Positions 1-11,382 of a stretch of 64,000 bases of DNA are shown here, piece after piece. Under the pieces are notes generated by a model, which was not told the origin of the DNA, did not search any database, and worked only from the letters and a program-made list of their open reading frames with translations. A program made the translations under genes and the position numbers. Source of the stretch: Epiperipatus broadwayi (taxonomy: Eukaryota; Onychophora; Udeonychophora; Euonychophora; Peripatidae); NCBI GenBank assembly GCA_028023455.1, contig JAQFVV010006231.1, forward strand, positions 6,832,036-6,896,035, written 5' to 3'. Positions within the stretch are counted from its first letter, which is position 1. Every line of letters begins with the position of its first letter.

Positions 1-1073
1 GAAATAAAATGAAATTTTCAACTATTGTAAATTTTTCATTTAATCTTTTATTTGTTATATGTAAATATAATATTACTTTTTATATATAATTATAGATGCA
101 TTTAAAAAGTATTAACATTATTCCTATGGTAATTTTAACCATTGTTAATTCAGCCATTTCACAACGTTTTCAAATGAGAATATACAGCAAACAACAAAAC
201 TCTAAAATAAAAATCAAGGCAGGAATATAGGTTATTGTCAATAAAAACCTTATTTTTTGATTATGCTGTTTGAAAAAATGAGCACTAATAATTTCAATTA
301 ATCCTTTAAAATCTAATACATAAAAATAAAACCACACCCGTGAAATATATTTGAGCTATAAGATAATGTTATCATTACTTGTAAATCTTTTTATTAATTA
401 ACATCAATGACAAAATATACATGTGTGAATCAATGAATACTAAATAGCACTGCAGTGAAATCTCAACAATTGGTTTCTAATCAAAATATCCTTCAGACAG
501 AATATACTATAACTAGATTATCATTTCAAGATTTTCAGCTGACTTTGATTAATTGCATATAGCAACTTAATTTTATTATATTAAACTGTATTTAAACTTG
601 TTATTTCTAGTTTCATCTGATAATTTTATTTTAGAAGTTATGTGTGCTCTCATCAGATTTTCTCTCATTTACAAAATTTCAGTCTTCGTTGTTTGATAAG
701 CAACATTTTTTAAATCTTTGATTTTTATATATATATTTTTTTCCTTAAGTGCTGGCTGGATTATTGTTATCTGCTGAAAATAATTTCATTGCTCCACTGA
801 AATGAAAATAATTTTAGAAAATTTTAATAAAGTAAAAAAAAAAAAAATGTTTAGGGAGTAAAAAATAGCTGATGACTAAAATGGATGAATGTGCTATTCC
901 CTCAAGCATATATCATCATGATAAAGTAAACAAAAATAAATGCATACAAATATGGTATTCAAATAGCCACAAAAATAAAAATTCCACCAGTGCAAATAAA
1001 TATTCTTAGGTGAGCATTTACAAGACTTTTGGAATTTAAAAATTTAAATGCAGAGTAAAAATGATATAAATTG
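1..1073. other. AT-rich sequence, no gene seen
   Basis: I see no exon, RNA gene or recognisable mobile element here. Given the minus-strand NAP1L gene, this is the intron after the exon at 3017-3103. The next NAP1 exon should encode the start of the conserved NAP domain and I could not find it, so it probably lies left of the window. An A run sits at about 834-847. Confidence 0.5.
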
Positions 1074-1162
1074 ATATTAATTTAATTACAAAAAAATAAA
1101 AATAAAGTCAGATGTCACATGACCTAATTTAGTAAACTTGTGGTTACAAATAGAGCTCGCAA

Positions 1163-1223
1163 AATATCTCCAACCCCAGATTGGTTTCTGCCACTGGCAT
1201 AATCAGTGAGGTGCTAGAATATT
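1163..1223 (-). ncRNA. Hammerhead ribozyme, degenerate copy
   Basis: On the minus strand: helix I strand acctca, core CTGATTA, helix II tgcc/ggca, GAAAC, two loop bases, ATC, then the helix I partner tggggt. Helices I and II pair well. Core position 8 is T instead of the essential G, and the helix III G is A. I expect this copy to be inactive. Confidence 0.6.
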
Positions 1224-1533
1224 CAAGCATTAGATTAAAAATATGAGGACAAGCCCAAAACTTTATCTAATATATAACTATTAAGTAGAAAGTTTGAAAT
1301 TTTCAGACATCCATGTCTTCCAATCCAGCTATCTAACTTAAATAGCCAGGGACTGAACTAAGTTCAGATACACCATATATTAATAGCATTAGCAATATAA
1401 AATCACCAAAGCCTTAATAGCAAAAAATAAAATTGCAAAAAAAAAAAAAAAAAGACACAAATGTCACATGACCTAATATTTACAGATATTATATATAGAG
1501 CTCGCAAAATAAGCTCTTAATAAGCTTTGCAGA

Positions 1534-1582
1534 ATATCCCCAATGCCAGACCGGTTTCTGCTACTCGTCAGTCATCAGATAA
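1534..1582 (-). ncRNA. Hammerhead ribozyme, helix I disrupted
   Basis: The minus strand carries an intact CTGACGA box at 1571-1565, a shortened helix II, GAAAC, two loop bases and GTC with the predicted cleavage point before 1548. The 5' strand of helix I is replaced by a second CTGATGA-like copy at the start of a local 58-bp duplication, so helix I cannot form as in sister copies. Probably inactive. Confidence 0.5.
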
Positions 1583-1676
1583 AGTATTGGCTTGTTCTGG
1601 TATTTTTAATCTAATGCTCTACTCGTCAGTCATCAGATAAAGTATTGGCTTGTTCTGGTATTTTTAATCTAATGCT
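1561..1676 (+). repeat. 58-bp tandem duplication at the retrozyme inversion point
   Basis: A 58-bp segment starting ctactcgtcagtcatcag occurs twice head to tail (1561-1618 and 1619-1676) and is virtually identical. It sits at the switch between the minus-strand and plus-strand halves of retrozyme 1. Confidence 0.85.
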
Positions 1677-1680
1677 TGAA

Positions 1681-1737
1681 TATCCTAGCATCTCATTGAC
1701 GATGCCAGTAGCAGAAATCTGTCTGGAGTTAGGGATA
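1681..1737 (+). ncRNA. Hammerhead ribozyme, type I minimal form
   Basis: Outer helix I tatcc/ggata closes the motif. The core box reads TTGACGA (1696-1702; the first base is T instead of C). Helix II is tgc/gca around a cagta loop (1703-1713), followed by GAAAT, two bases and GTC (1721-1723), with predicted cleavage after 1723. Helix III has only about two base pairs, as in the small type I hammerheads of Penelope-like elements and retrozymes. The C-to-T core change should impair cleavage. Confidence 0.65.
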
Positions 1738-2056
1738 ATCAGCAAAGCTTGTTAAGAGCTTATTTTGCGAGCACTATATGATATTTATAAATACAAGCTT
1801 ATTAAATTAGTTCATGTGACATCTGACTTAATTTTTTGTAATTTTATTTTTTGCTATTAAGGCTTTGGTGATTTTATATTGCTAAAGCTATTAATATATG
1901 GTGTATCTAAACTTGGTTCAGTCCCACATGGCTATTTAAGTTACATAGCTGAATTGGAAGACATATGGATGTCTGAAAATTTCTCAGATTTTCTACTTAA
2001 TAGTTATACATTAGATAAAATGCTGTACTTATCCTGATATTTTTAATCTAATGCTT

Positions 2057-2105
2057 GAACCTCACTGACGCCGCCAGTAGCAGAAACCAGTCTGGGGTTG
2101 GGGAT
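2057..2105 (+). ncRNA. Hammerhead ribozyme, near-complete
   Basis: Helix I aacctca/tggggtt gives seven pairs including one G-T wobble. The core is CTGACGC at 2065-2071 (last A changed to C), then helix II, GAAAC (2083-2087), two bases and GTC (2090-2092). Cleavage is predicted after 2092. One core substitution makes activity doubtful. Confidence 0.6.
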
Positions 2106-2163
2106 AGTCTGCAAAGCTTGTTTAAGAGCTTATTTTGCAAGCTCTATGTAATATTAATTTAAT

Positions 2164-3016
2164 GTAAGGATGCAATTATTTTTCAAGTTATTGTATACTA
2201 TTCTTTGTAAAATTATAAAAACCTCTTTTTAGAACTATAATTTGCAGGCTTGTTTTTAAAGACTGGTTTTGACTTTTAAAACCAAATCATATAATGTTTA
2301 AAAAAAAAACATACACACATAAATATCATACTGAAAGATGTGGTAGTTTTAGTTACATTAAAAATAAAAAACATGAATATATAGGGAGATTTTATCTGTT
2401 TATGAAAAACTTATAATAAAATATGAATATTAGTTGTAATGATTGAACAATTCTACTGATAAATGATTCATTAAAATAAAGTAAGTAAAGAGTTTTTCTT
2501 CTTTCATAGATGATAACTTAAGATATATTTTAAATTCTTTTTAATTTTTTGAAAAATAATTTTTGTATTCTATTTTTGATATTTTATTAGAAAAATATGT
2601 GAGGTATTATTACTTATATTTTGGTTATTTATAAATTTTTATAAAGCAATATAAAACTTTAAAATATTGTGGATACCAAAGAAATGTAAATCTTGCAAAA
2701 ATTATACCAATGCTTTTAAATTGTTGTATGTTAAATTTTCTGTATTCTAAACTCATAAATCAAGAACTTGCAATATGCATGTTTTAGTTTTTATCAAATT
2801 AATCTATGATTACCAATCCAAAATGGTGATATTTCATTGTTATATCTTTAGACAAATGATGATAAACTTTGTCTTAGTTCTTAAGAAAACTGAACATGGT
2901 ATATAAGTGTACACTTAATAGTATAAATTAATAGAGCCAATACAGCCCAGCATTTTATAAATAAAATCATTTAATCTCTCATGAATGTTTACACAGAATA
3001 ATTATATAAATCTTAC
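2164..3016. other. Intron sequence, nothing recognised
   Basis: AT-rich sequence lying downstream (in gene direction) of the NAP1L exon at 3017-3103. No exon-like reading frame with splice sites and no repeat found. Confidence 0.5.
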
Positions 3017-3103
3017 TGCTAATTCATCTTCATGTTCATCATCTGATGGCCATTCACACTCTGGATCTGTCGGTTCTACAATTGCATTAACTATATCTTT
3101 CCG
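3017..3103 (-). CDS. NAP1L: NAP1L coding exon 4 (nucleosome assembly protein 1-like)
   Basis: This exon encodes 29 residues starting RKDIVNAIVEPTDPECEW and ending in an acidic stretch. It matches the segment of animal NAP1-like histone chaperones after the long dimerisation helix, where human NAP1L1 has a similar EPTEEECEW block. The acceptor TTTCAG lies just above 3103 and the donor GTAAGA is at 3016-3011; both junctions are phase 0. It joins in frame to the exon at 14433-14292, giving the family's QPLYDKR junction. NAP1 proteins bind H2A-H2B, shuttle between cytoplasm and nucleus and help assemble nucleosomes. The following exons, which hold most of the histone-binding fold, are not in the window. 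Confidence 0.9.
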
Positions 3104-3589
3104 CTGAAATAAAATATAAATAATTAAAAACAACTAACAAAAATATATATCCATATAGACAGACAAAATATTATGCAATAAGATCAAATATTTCTCCAAC
3201 ATGTTTTTATATAGATGGAAAGTGTTAATAAAACAATTAATCATTAGAATAATCAAAGGTCAAATGATAAATGTTTATTATCTGCTTCTCCATTTTATCT
3301 TCTAGCTAATAATATTTATTCGTAACTATTTACAATCAATAACTAAAAGATTGACTTGTAGAGCACTAACAATATGAATAAAAGATCCTATTTATATTTT
3401 GGAACTTGAAACACTACCAAATTTCATTCTAATCCTAATCCAATGCCATGTATCAATCAGTGACTTTAGTGACACTGTTATTTACTATAGGGTACTTAAA
3501 ATCATGCTAAATCCAGTAAAAACAAAATTTGTTAAAATAATATTTTTGATATAATCAAAAAAAATGCTACTTTCTAATAAATTATTTAT
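3104..3589. other. NAP1L intron 3, unannotated part
   Basis: AT-rich sequence between the exon acceptor and the Penelope-like element. Nothing recognised. Confidence 0.5.
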
Positions 3590-3905
3590 TTTTAAATAAT
3601 AATCAGAAAATAATAATTCTTTACAACAGCTATAATCAAATAATAATTTTATACATAAAAAGCTTTTTACAGCACTGCTTTGGTGCTCTTTTCAAATGTT
3701 ACTAATCTATTTAACGTTAATAAATCAAGTAACATAAAACCATTCAGTGTCCAGTAATGGAATTAAAACAAACATTAATAATATAAATAATTAAAACAAA
3801 TCAAAATCCTCATACATAAATTCAATAATTATAAAATAATTGACTATATCACAACAATATGTTAAACAATATTACATGCATTTTTTTTTATACATATATA
3901 TCATC

Positions 3906-4225
3906 TTATATAATTTTCCATTCATTTTTAATCAACCAATTAATTATTAACCAAATTTGTAGATGTCTTCTTTTTGAATCTTTGATAAAATTTAAATATT
4001 TAATACTTTTTGTAGTATCTATTCTATATAGCCATATTTCAAGTAGTGAAAATATATAATGCACATTTATCATCTCTTCTTTTAATAGCATTGTTATGTT
4101 CTTTGGCTCTTATTTCTAATAGTTTTCCAGTATGTCCAAAGTAATCATTTTACAAATTTCGCTGTAATTTTACATACAATTCTTTTTTTGCACTGTAATT
4201 CATTCCTTAACCTATAATTACCTAT
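3906..4225 (-). pseudogene. GIY-YIG endonuclease segment, left arm
   Basis: The minus strand encodes the C-terminal endonuclease part of the Penelope-like element, including ends such as TTKSIKYLNFIKDSKRR. The equivalent region of the opposite arm (5180-5450, plus strand) shows CKICKIIYFGHT, the cysteine pair followed by the YxGHT-like GIY-YIG core. In this arm the core is frameshifted. Identification rests mainly on the better-preserved right arm and on its position after the RT. Confidence 0.55.
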
Positions 4226-4294
4226 TAAGTGATCTAGATTTTTACTATTTGACCGGCCAATATTTATATTCTCACCAATATAATTTTTGGTATA

Positions 4295-4918
4295 TCATAA
4301 AGTATTATAAATCCTAAGATAATATGAAAGTTTAATCCATTTCTTACTTGATTCATTATTACCATTATCAATACCATTATTATTCTCAAAAATTTTATCA
4401 TCTATTTTAGATTTTTCAGAATTAAAAAATATATTGTTAATAGTTTTAGGATTATATCCATAATCTTTATATAATTTAATAAACTGATTCTTTTGCAAGT
4501 GAGCAACACTTTTATCTATATTGTATTTATCATTTCTATATTTAAAATTTTTAATTACTGCTAATTTTTGTACCTATGCTTGTTGTGAATCTACATAAAT
4601 AATTTTTCTTAATTTATGTTCTTTAATAAAATGTTTTAAAGTAATTTTATGGTTATCTATATTAATTTCTATATCTAAATAACAAATTTTATCTTCAAAT
4701 TCTACTTTAGTAAATTTAATTTTATATATATTGTTATTAAATTCATTATAAATATTATTAATTACTCTTTTATTACCAATAATTAAAATATCATCAACAT
4801 ACCTAGAATAATGTATTATTTCTTGACTAATTACCCTTTTTTTAATTACAATATTTTCTAATTCATTCATAAATATTGATGATATTAGGCCATTAATTGC
4901 ACAACCCATCCCTCTCAT
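4295..4918 (-). pseudogene. Penelope-type reverse transcriptase, 3' half
   Basis: The frame 4918-4574 encodes 114 residues with GMGCAINGLISSIFMNELEN, then the catalytic box YSRYVDDILIIGN, followed by a segment typical of the Penelope RT thumb. A second frame (4498-4295) continues after a break with NQFIKLYKDYGYNPKTINN. YVDD with this spacing identifies the Penelope-like family rather than LINE or LTR enzymes. The N-terminal RT fingers are not recognisable upstream, and stops or frameshifts lie at about 4560 and 4919. Such an enzyme would copy its RNA at a nicked telomeric or internal site, and Penelope-like enzymes are the presumed engine for hammerhead retrozymes. Confidence 0.8.
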
Positions 4919-5137
4919 TTATATTCCAAAATTCATTATTATATTTAAGATATAAACTATTGTGTATTAATTTTAAACCCTCTTCAAAAATATTTTATAT
5001 ACTTACTTAAATTTTTTATTAATATATCTATACTTTTAATTGCAAAAATCCTTTGATTTCTATTTAATTTTATACTATTTAATTCATCAATAATACAATC
5101 TGCATTCTTTATAGAATATTCACATATTCTAAAATAC

Positions 5138-5450
5138 TTGTTATCCATTTATTTATATGCTCACAAAACTTCTGTAATAAGTAATTATAGGTTAAGGGAT
5201 GATTTACAGTACAAAAAAGAAATTGAATATAAAATTACATGCAAAATTTGTAAAATAATTTATTTTGGGCATACTAGAAAACAAAAGCAAGAGCCAAAGA
5301 ACATAACAATACTATTAAAAGAGATGATAAATCTACATTACATATTCACTACTTGAAATATGGCCATAGAATAGATGCTACAAAAAGTATTAAATATTTA
5401 AATTTCATCAAAGATCCAAAAAGAAGACAAATATATGAAATATATATTAA
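5138..5450 (+). pseudogene. GIY-YIG endonuclease segment, inverted right arm
   Basis: The plus-strand reading frame from 5138 encodes NYRLRDDLQYKKEIEYKITC and then CKICKIIYFGHTRK, resembling the zinc-binding cysteines and GIY-YIG core of Penelope endonucleases. The frame breaks at about 5356 but homology with the left arm continues. This is the second, inverted copy of the element end, not an independent gene. Confidence 0.55.
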
Positions 5451-5943
5451 AACAATTTGACTAATTGTATGAATATTTATAAGACTTCTACAAATTTGGT
5501 TAATAATTGGTTGATTAAAAATGAATAGAAAATCATATAAGATGATATATATAATTGTATTTAAAAAAATGCATGTAATATTGTTGTGATATAGTCAATT
5601 ATTTTGTAATTATTGAATTTATATATGAGGGTTTTGATTTGTTTTAATTATTTATATTATTATTGTTTGTTTTAATTCCATTACTGGACACTGGATGAGA
5701 TTTATGTCAGGCGATTTGTTAACGTTAAATAGATTAGTAACCTTTGAAAAGGGCACCAAAGCAGGTGCTGAAAAAAGCTTTTTATGTATAAAATTATTAT
5801 TTGATTATAGCTGTTGTAAAGAATTATTATTATTTTCAGATTATTATTTTTGTGGAAGAGCAGCATAAGGATTTCTATTCCTTTCCAATTTTGATATTTA
5901 GTTTTAAAATGCTTTAATTTTAAGCATTCTCCATCATTTATAT

Positions 5944-5993
5944 TGTCCCGGGTTCGCTTCCCGGCCAATGCTTTGATACAGAAAAAAAAAAAA
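5944..5993 (+). repeat. tRNA-like SINE tail with poly-A
   Basis: At 5948-5964 a perfect five-pair stem ccggg/cccgg encloses the seven-base loop ttcgctt, the geometry of a tRNA T arm. It is followed by a short acceptor-like segment and a run of 12 A at 5982-5993. I cannot find a matching D arm and anticodon arm upstream, so this is probably the 3' end of a truncated tRNA-derived SINE rather than a tRNA gene. Confidence 0.45.
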
Positions 5994-6059
5994 GATCAAA
6001 AATATTATTGTGAAAGATATATATCTGTACAATCATCATCATTTTTAATCATTAAGAAA

Positions 6060-7000
6060 CTACAGAATGAACATCTCTATAAGTTTAATCCTGATTTTCC
6101 AATCCTTAATCTCTTCTCCCACAATACCCTAGCAAACTTCCTTTTTCATCCATCCATCTCACATATGATCACTTTCTAATTGTTTTACCATTTCTTAGGA
6201 TGCAGTTTAAAACTATAGCCCAACTCCATTTCTGTTTCTTAATTCTTTCAATAATATTTTTTTGATCTTTCACCCACGTACTACATTTTCGGTCTCTTCA
6301 TTATTCCTACCTCTCATATTTCAGAGTGATCTGAAATCTCTAAATTGCTCTTCTGTTCATGTGTCCAAATTCTCAGATCAATATGTAAGACTTAGTAAAA
6401 CGCATTTATTAAAAACCCTCGTTTTCAAACATATAGGCATATTTCATTTTAATATTATTAGAATATTTCAATAAAAGTACTCCATCAAATTTAATTTTAC
6501 TACTAATTTCATCCATTATATTTCCATCTATATTAATAATCTGTGTGGGTATTTGAACTTGTTGACTTCAAAGTTCATGAATATCAATCTTTATTTCCTT
6601 CTAAGAAAATTCAATGAACATTAATTTAATTTTTTAGCATTTATTTTTTGTCTTACTTTCATTTGATAACTCTTGCAACATTTCCTGAAGCAAAACATCA
6701 TCATCATTTACAAAATCTAGATGACTTAAATAATTTCCATTTACTTTTACTCTTTTAAACTTCTAATTTTTAATCCACAAAATTCTTCTTGTAAAATTGC
6801 TGTAAAAAATTTTTAAGATATAAAATCATCCTGTCTATACTTTCTTTCAATATTGATCTTTTTAGTATTACGATGTATTCTAATCATTGCTGTTGCACTT
6901 TGATCAGTATCCTTCAGAATATAACAATATCCCAGGTCAATATCTTAATGATCAAATATTTTATGTTGCCTCAATTTCAATCAAACATTATTTAGAATTT
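6060..7000 (-). pseudogene. RTE-clade LINE reverse transcriptase relic
   Basis: With several frameshifts and stops, the minus strand from about 6890 downwards spells recognisable RTE/BovB blocks: YRQDDFIS (for VRQGDTISP), FTAILQEEFCGLKI, HLDFVNDDDVLLQEMLQEL (for HLRFADDIVLI..EELQEML), LSNESK, and INIDGNIMDE further on. The C-terminal part near 6250-6450 keeps traces of RNEE and the following region. The FADD box reads FVNDD. Only the 3' half of the protein is present and it is heavily mutated. Confidence 0.6.
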
Positions 7001-7768
7001 ATATTTTTAAAAAAAGTATTTTCATTAACTTTCTGGGGAAAAAATTAAAAAAATAAGACAAACTTACAAATATTAACACAGCATATTTATATATATTTAA
7101 CTGGGCGATGAAATGGTCTCTATATGAAAGATAGAGGAGTGATCTTGTAATATGAAGTTCAACTGCAAATATAATAAGATGTTCAGTCACCAAATACTAA
7201 GCACAGTTTCTACACAAACATAATCTTTTCTGTCTCTTTCTGTCATTGATTTTTTTTTTTATTTCATGGTCTTTAATCACCAGTAAGGTAAGCAAAGAAA
7301 ACAGTTGCCATAAGCTTTTTATACTACTAGTTATCTTTCTGCGCATTGTAATAATGGGATTGTGTTTGTACCATATTTTCGTTCTTTGCAATCTGATTAG
7401 GATAGGTTTAGCAATTTGACAGATCTTAGCTTTTTTTCAACCTTATATGAGAGGCACAAACAATAAAGTTGTTTTAACTGAATTTGGTGATAATCATCCA
7501 ACAAATTTATTTAAACTTGCCATTTTGTCTGATCTACCATTAATCCCTGCAAGGCTATTTACAACTTGTTGTTCATACTAAATCATATTCCAACTGTATT
7601 TCTAATATCTGTCTTTATAATAAAAGTATATGCCACTTCCCGAATTAATTGGCTTCAACTTGTTTCTTAATTTCATAAAGTCCAACAATATCTCAGTATA
7701 AAGCAGTTCTTTTTCCAATTCATGCAATCTTCCTTCAATTTAAAAATAATCTGTAGTTGTAGGTAACT
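7001..7768. other. Probable further LINE remains, not classified
   Basis: Coding-like minus-strand composition continues upstream of the RTE relic, but I could not match any block to a reverse transcriptase or endonuclease. No host exon seen. Confidence 0.3.
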
Positions 7769-7890
7769 AATTAAAAAGTCATCATCAAATGTAGCTAAGA
7801 GTCCACAATCAGAAAATTCTTAATAATAATTAAAAGATCATCATCAAATGTAGATAGAGTCTGCAATCAGAAAATTCTTAATACTCTCTA
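7769..7890 (+). repeat. Two-copy tandem repeat, about 65 bp
   Basis: Two adjacent units both contain catcatcaaatgtag, a caatcagaaaattcttaat block and the same ending, with a few substitutions and indels. Confidence 0.75.
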
Positions 7891-7926
7891 TCTACAGTTG
7901 CCAACAAATGCCTTGGCTGATTATAG

Positions 7927-8645
7927 TAGTGGAACTCAATCTTTCAAATTCTGCATTCCATCCAAAATATATCAAATTTTCTCTTTACTATTCTTTATAT
8001 AAAAAAAATTTTGACAACAAAATAAAAAAACAGGCAAATAAAAAAATATTTATACATTTTTGGTAACCAAAACATAATTACCATAATAAAAATTAAATAT
8101 TTCATTATTATTACTGCAATTTCCAAAATTATTACATTAAAAACCTATACAAAAATAAAAAAAAAAACAATCAAAATATTATAAAAACCTTTTTTTAATT
8201 AAAATTAATGAAAAATCTTGATTTTCTTGTGCAAAACACAATTTTATAATATTATCAGGCTCAATGTTACTTAGTTTTTTAAGCGTATATTAGACTCAAG
8301 TACTAATTTTATCCTATATTCGTTTTTTTTTTTAACATTAATAATAAAAATCGCTTTTCACATAAATAGCCGGCATATAATATTAAAAATGTAACACCTT
8401 TATCTCAATTTCTTTAGCATTAAAATAGCATATGACCTAAAATGTAATAAGCCTGGACATTATTGTACAAAGAGCTGGCAATGTCAGTAGTCGATAAAAT
8501 GAAGATAGTTTTAATATCTTTTTTTTTTTTTATATTAGCTTTATATTATTTGAATTATATAAATACCATTTTTCAAAAATAATTTATTTTTCATGTAATA
8601 CTTTGTATTACCAATGGCAGACATGCCATAGGTTGAGAATTGCTG
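7927..8645. mobile_element. Possible hAT-like non-autonomous element
   Basis: The left edge tagtggaactcaatctttc and the reverse complement of the right edge, cagcaattctcaacctatgg, both resemble the CAGNGGTTCTCAACC ends of hAT elements. The interior is non-coding. The flanking 8-mers do not match, so the limits and class are tentative. Confidence 0.3.
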
Positions 8646-10430
8646 CTCTACAATCTCCTAAGAATAAGAAACACAATTTAGTTTTTGTCAATCATGATTG
8701 TTAATACTGGAAAGAAAAAAACATTCATACACACATTTAGACTGCCTTCAAGAAAACTCAACTGATGTTTCAATTAAAAACTATCAGGCAACTGAAAAAA
8801 CCAATAAACTCATTACACTGTCTGATGTGTAAGAGTAGTACATCCATACTCTTTACCATATAAATAATCACATATTAAAAACAGGTACAATTATAAAAAA
8901 GAACATATGAAGTGAACATTATCCTGTTCTGTTCCTTTAAAGCCTTAAAGAGAAAGCAAAGGATCATCTTTCAAGTAAAAAGCTTTTCTGAAGCCACAAT
9001 AATGTATTTATTTGTAAATAAATAAATGCATTAATTATCTATTTTCCCATAATTAACAAGTACTACACATTTTTTTCCAGTTATGCAATAGGTAAAAAGA
9101 ATGAAATATTTTATTTAATTCATTAATTTTTATTTCCAGGAATATTTAATTTTTAGATATCATGGTGATTTTTTTTTTTTTTTCATTTAAAATATCCACG
9201 TTTATATCAATTTAAGTTAGCATTTAAAAAAATATTTTAAAATTAATAAACTATTATAACTTATGAGGTAGCTTGCAAGAAACTTTCTAAGAGAAATTTT
9301 ATAATTGACAGTCAATGTATCAAACAATTTCTATTATTTTCAATACCCCCCCCCTCCTCAAATCACCATCATTTTTTTAATTCTTTCTTTAAATAATTTA
9401 ATAATTCACAAGGTGAAGAAAATTGATATTTAAATAATTTTTTTAAAATATTCCTAATATTTTTTTATTTATTTGTAAAACAACTGGACTTCATTAACAT
9501 AGTAAATATAAAATCTTTAAATAATTTAATATACAGAATTTTTTTTTTTGCTTTTCCAATTCCTTTAATAGATTTATTTGCAATAAACTGAGTGATGAGA
9601 TCAAGAAATATGAAAAATTCTGTGTTGTTGTCTTCCAAAAAAAAAATCTACTCAAAATTTTAATTCATTTAATGCAGATTTTTGTCTTGTGGAGATAGAA
9701 AATTAAAAAAAGATTGAAAACTTCATCACCCATAATTTGACAAGCTTTCTAATGCCATATTTATTGAAAAGCCTTTAGCTTGTAAAGTAGGGTATTTAAA
9801 ATTGTTTTGCATCTCATATATATATATTTCCATACATACATATAATTTTGTTTATGAAAAATATACCTATATTTAAAATTACATACAATGAAAATTCATC
9901 CCGTGGTTTTCAAACAGATGGAGAAACAAAATATGACACAGAAAAATCAATACAAAAAAAAACATTAAAAACCAAGAATAAAGGATTTATTTATTGAAAT
10001 ATAAAGATAAAACACAAATCAAAAATTATTTAAAATTACGGTGCAAATTTCATATATTTCTTTTCTATAATGCAATCTACTGAGGCTAATTCCTTGAAAA
10101 CTTTTACAATTTTTAAGTTTATTTTAGTTATTTGAGCTGACTAAGCAAAAGTAGAGACAAATGCTGTGATGATGGTAAATTTGAATTTTTTTTGTTGTAC
10201 TTCTATATACTTAATTAATGTTTATAGTTTTAAGATATTCAAGATTTTTATCTGTCAATTCTTGACGAGTATATTGTTCTCTGCAGATTTGTTCAGAAGC
10301 TTTTTTTTTTTTTTTGAGTATTGGTTTTGATCAATTTCTTATTTCTCATAATTTAAAACTGCATCCTAATATCTCCTTTAAGATTTCATTCTCTAACAAG
10401 GATTAAACTGTGTTCTATTTAATATTTAAA
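8646..10430. other. NAP1L intron 3, nothing recognised
   Basis: AT-rich sequence with homopolymer runs (for example a C run near 9347-9355 and T runs near 9170). No exon, structured RNA or element ends seen. Confidence 0.5.
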
Positions 10431-10524
10431 GGTACTAGTATCATAGATGGTATAGGCCACTGGATGGCGCAGTTTCTCATCAAAAACATTTTATTATAAC
10501 GTTACCTGGCCCTGACCTTTTTTA

Positions 10525-10855
10525 TAAAACGTCTTTTTCATTACATTTTTTTAATAACTAAATAGTAAACGTCTTTTTAATTACACTTTTTAAATGACTA
10601 AAGAGTAAACGTCTTTTTTCTTAAATTCCTTTTTTTTTTTTTTTCAAGAAATAACTGCCCTTTTTTAATAAGTAAGTAGTTAAAAGCATCTTTTTATTAA
10701 CTAAATAATAAAGAACGTCTTTTTTTCTTAACTTACTTTTTTTTTTAAAGAAGTAAATAATTATCAATGTCTTTTTAATAACTCAAGAGTAAACGTCTTT
10801 TTTTGGAACAAATAACTGCCTTTTATAATAAGTAAATAGTTAATGTCTTTGCTAA
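10525..10855 (+). repeat. Degenerate T-rich tandem repeats
   Basis: The word aacgtctttttt recurs at irregular spacings of about 40-100 bp, interleaved with aactaaatagtaa-like linkers. It ends at a C run near 10860. Confidence 0.7.
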
Positions 10856-11278
10856 GACACCCCCCCCCACTTAACTTTTTCAATATTACGCGCATTTAAA
10901 GCGTGCAAAAAATGTATAAGCATCCGGTTTTCGCTTCAGATTAATGGACATCTATGCATGCGCTTTTTACACCGTTGTTCTTTCTATTTTCCATAAAGGT
11001 AAGTTTTATTTTTCTATGATGAAAAATAAAAATTTTATGGTAATTTTTGCGATCAACTAATTTAATATCAAGGAAGTAACAAGCATCGTAAAAAGTACAT
11101 TGGAAAAAATACAACTTTTTTACCAATGTACTGTGAAGACGTTATTGAGGGCGGATGGTAAGTCTTTATTTTTATATATTCTATAATTATTATTTATATA
11201 TATATATATTTTAATTATTATTTGAATTTATATTTGATGATAAAATATACGAAAAAATTATTATTGAAAGTAACACAT

Positions 11279-11382
11279 ACACTAATCAAAAAAATATATT
11301 GTGATTGTATAAATGTATATCATGAATTATACACTAATCAAAAAAATATATTGTGATTGTATAAATGTATATCATGAATTAT
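11279..11382 (+). repeat. 52-bp perfect tandem duplication
   Basis: Two units (11279-11330, 11331-11382), each starting acactaatcaaaaaaatat and ending gaattat, are identical by eye. Confidence 0.9.

Larger units (their letters stand above)
1074..2163. mobile_element. Hammerhead retrozyme 1, inverted (palindromic) array with 13-bp TSD
   Basis: Four partial or complete units of about 365-369 bp are arranged as two minus-strand units followed by two plus-strand units, so the element is a large imperfect palindrome. Each unit carries the landmarks of a small hammerhead ribozyme (GAAA, GTC and a CTGANGA-like box). The element (1087-2150) is flanked by the perfect 13-bp direct repeat ATATTAATTTAAT at 1074-1086 and 2151-2163. 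Short tandem ribozyme-bearing repeats with a variable-length target duplication fit metazoan retrozymes, non-autonomous retroelements thought to be spread by Penelope-like reverse transcriptases. There is no open reading frame. Assignment to retrozymes is inference from the ribozymes, tandem structure and target duplication. Confidence 0.75.
3590..5853 (-). mobile_element. Penelope-like element with inverted arms
   Basis: A minus-strand reverse-transcriptase relic (4918-4295) is flanked by two arms of roughly 640-670 bp (about 3590-4225 and 5180-5853) that are inverted copies of each other. Both arms carry the end of the element: a GIY-YIG-like endonuclease segment and the same non-coding tail. 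Inverted, partly duplicated terminal repeats are typical of Penelope-like elements. The arms differ by point changes and small indels, and all reading frames are broken, so this is an old dead copy. I found no clear target duplication. Outer boundaries are accurate to about 10-20 bp. It lies inside NAP1L intron 3 in the same orientation as the gene. Confidence 0.8.
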
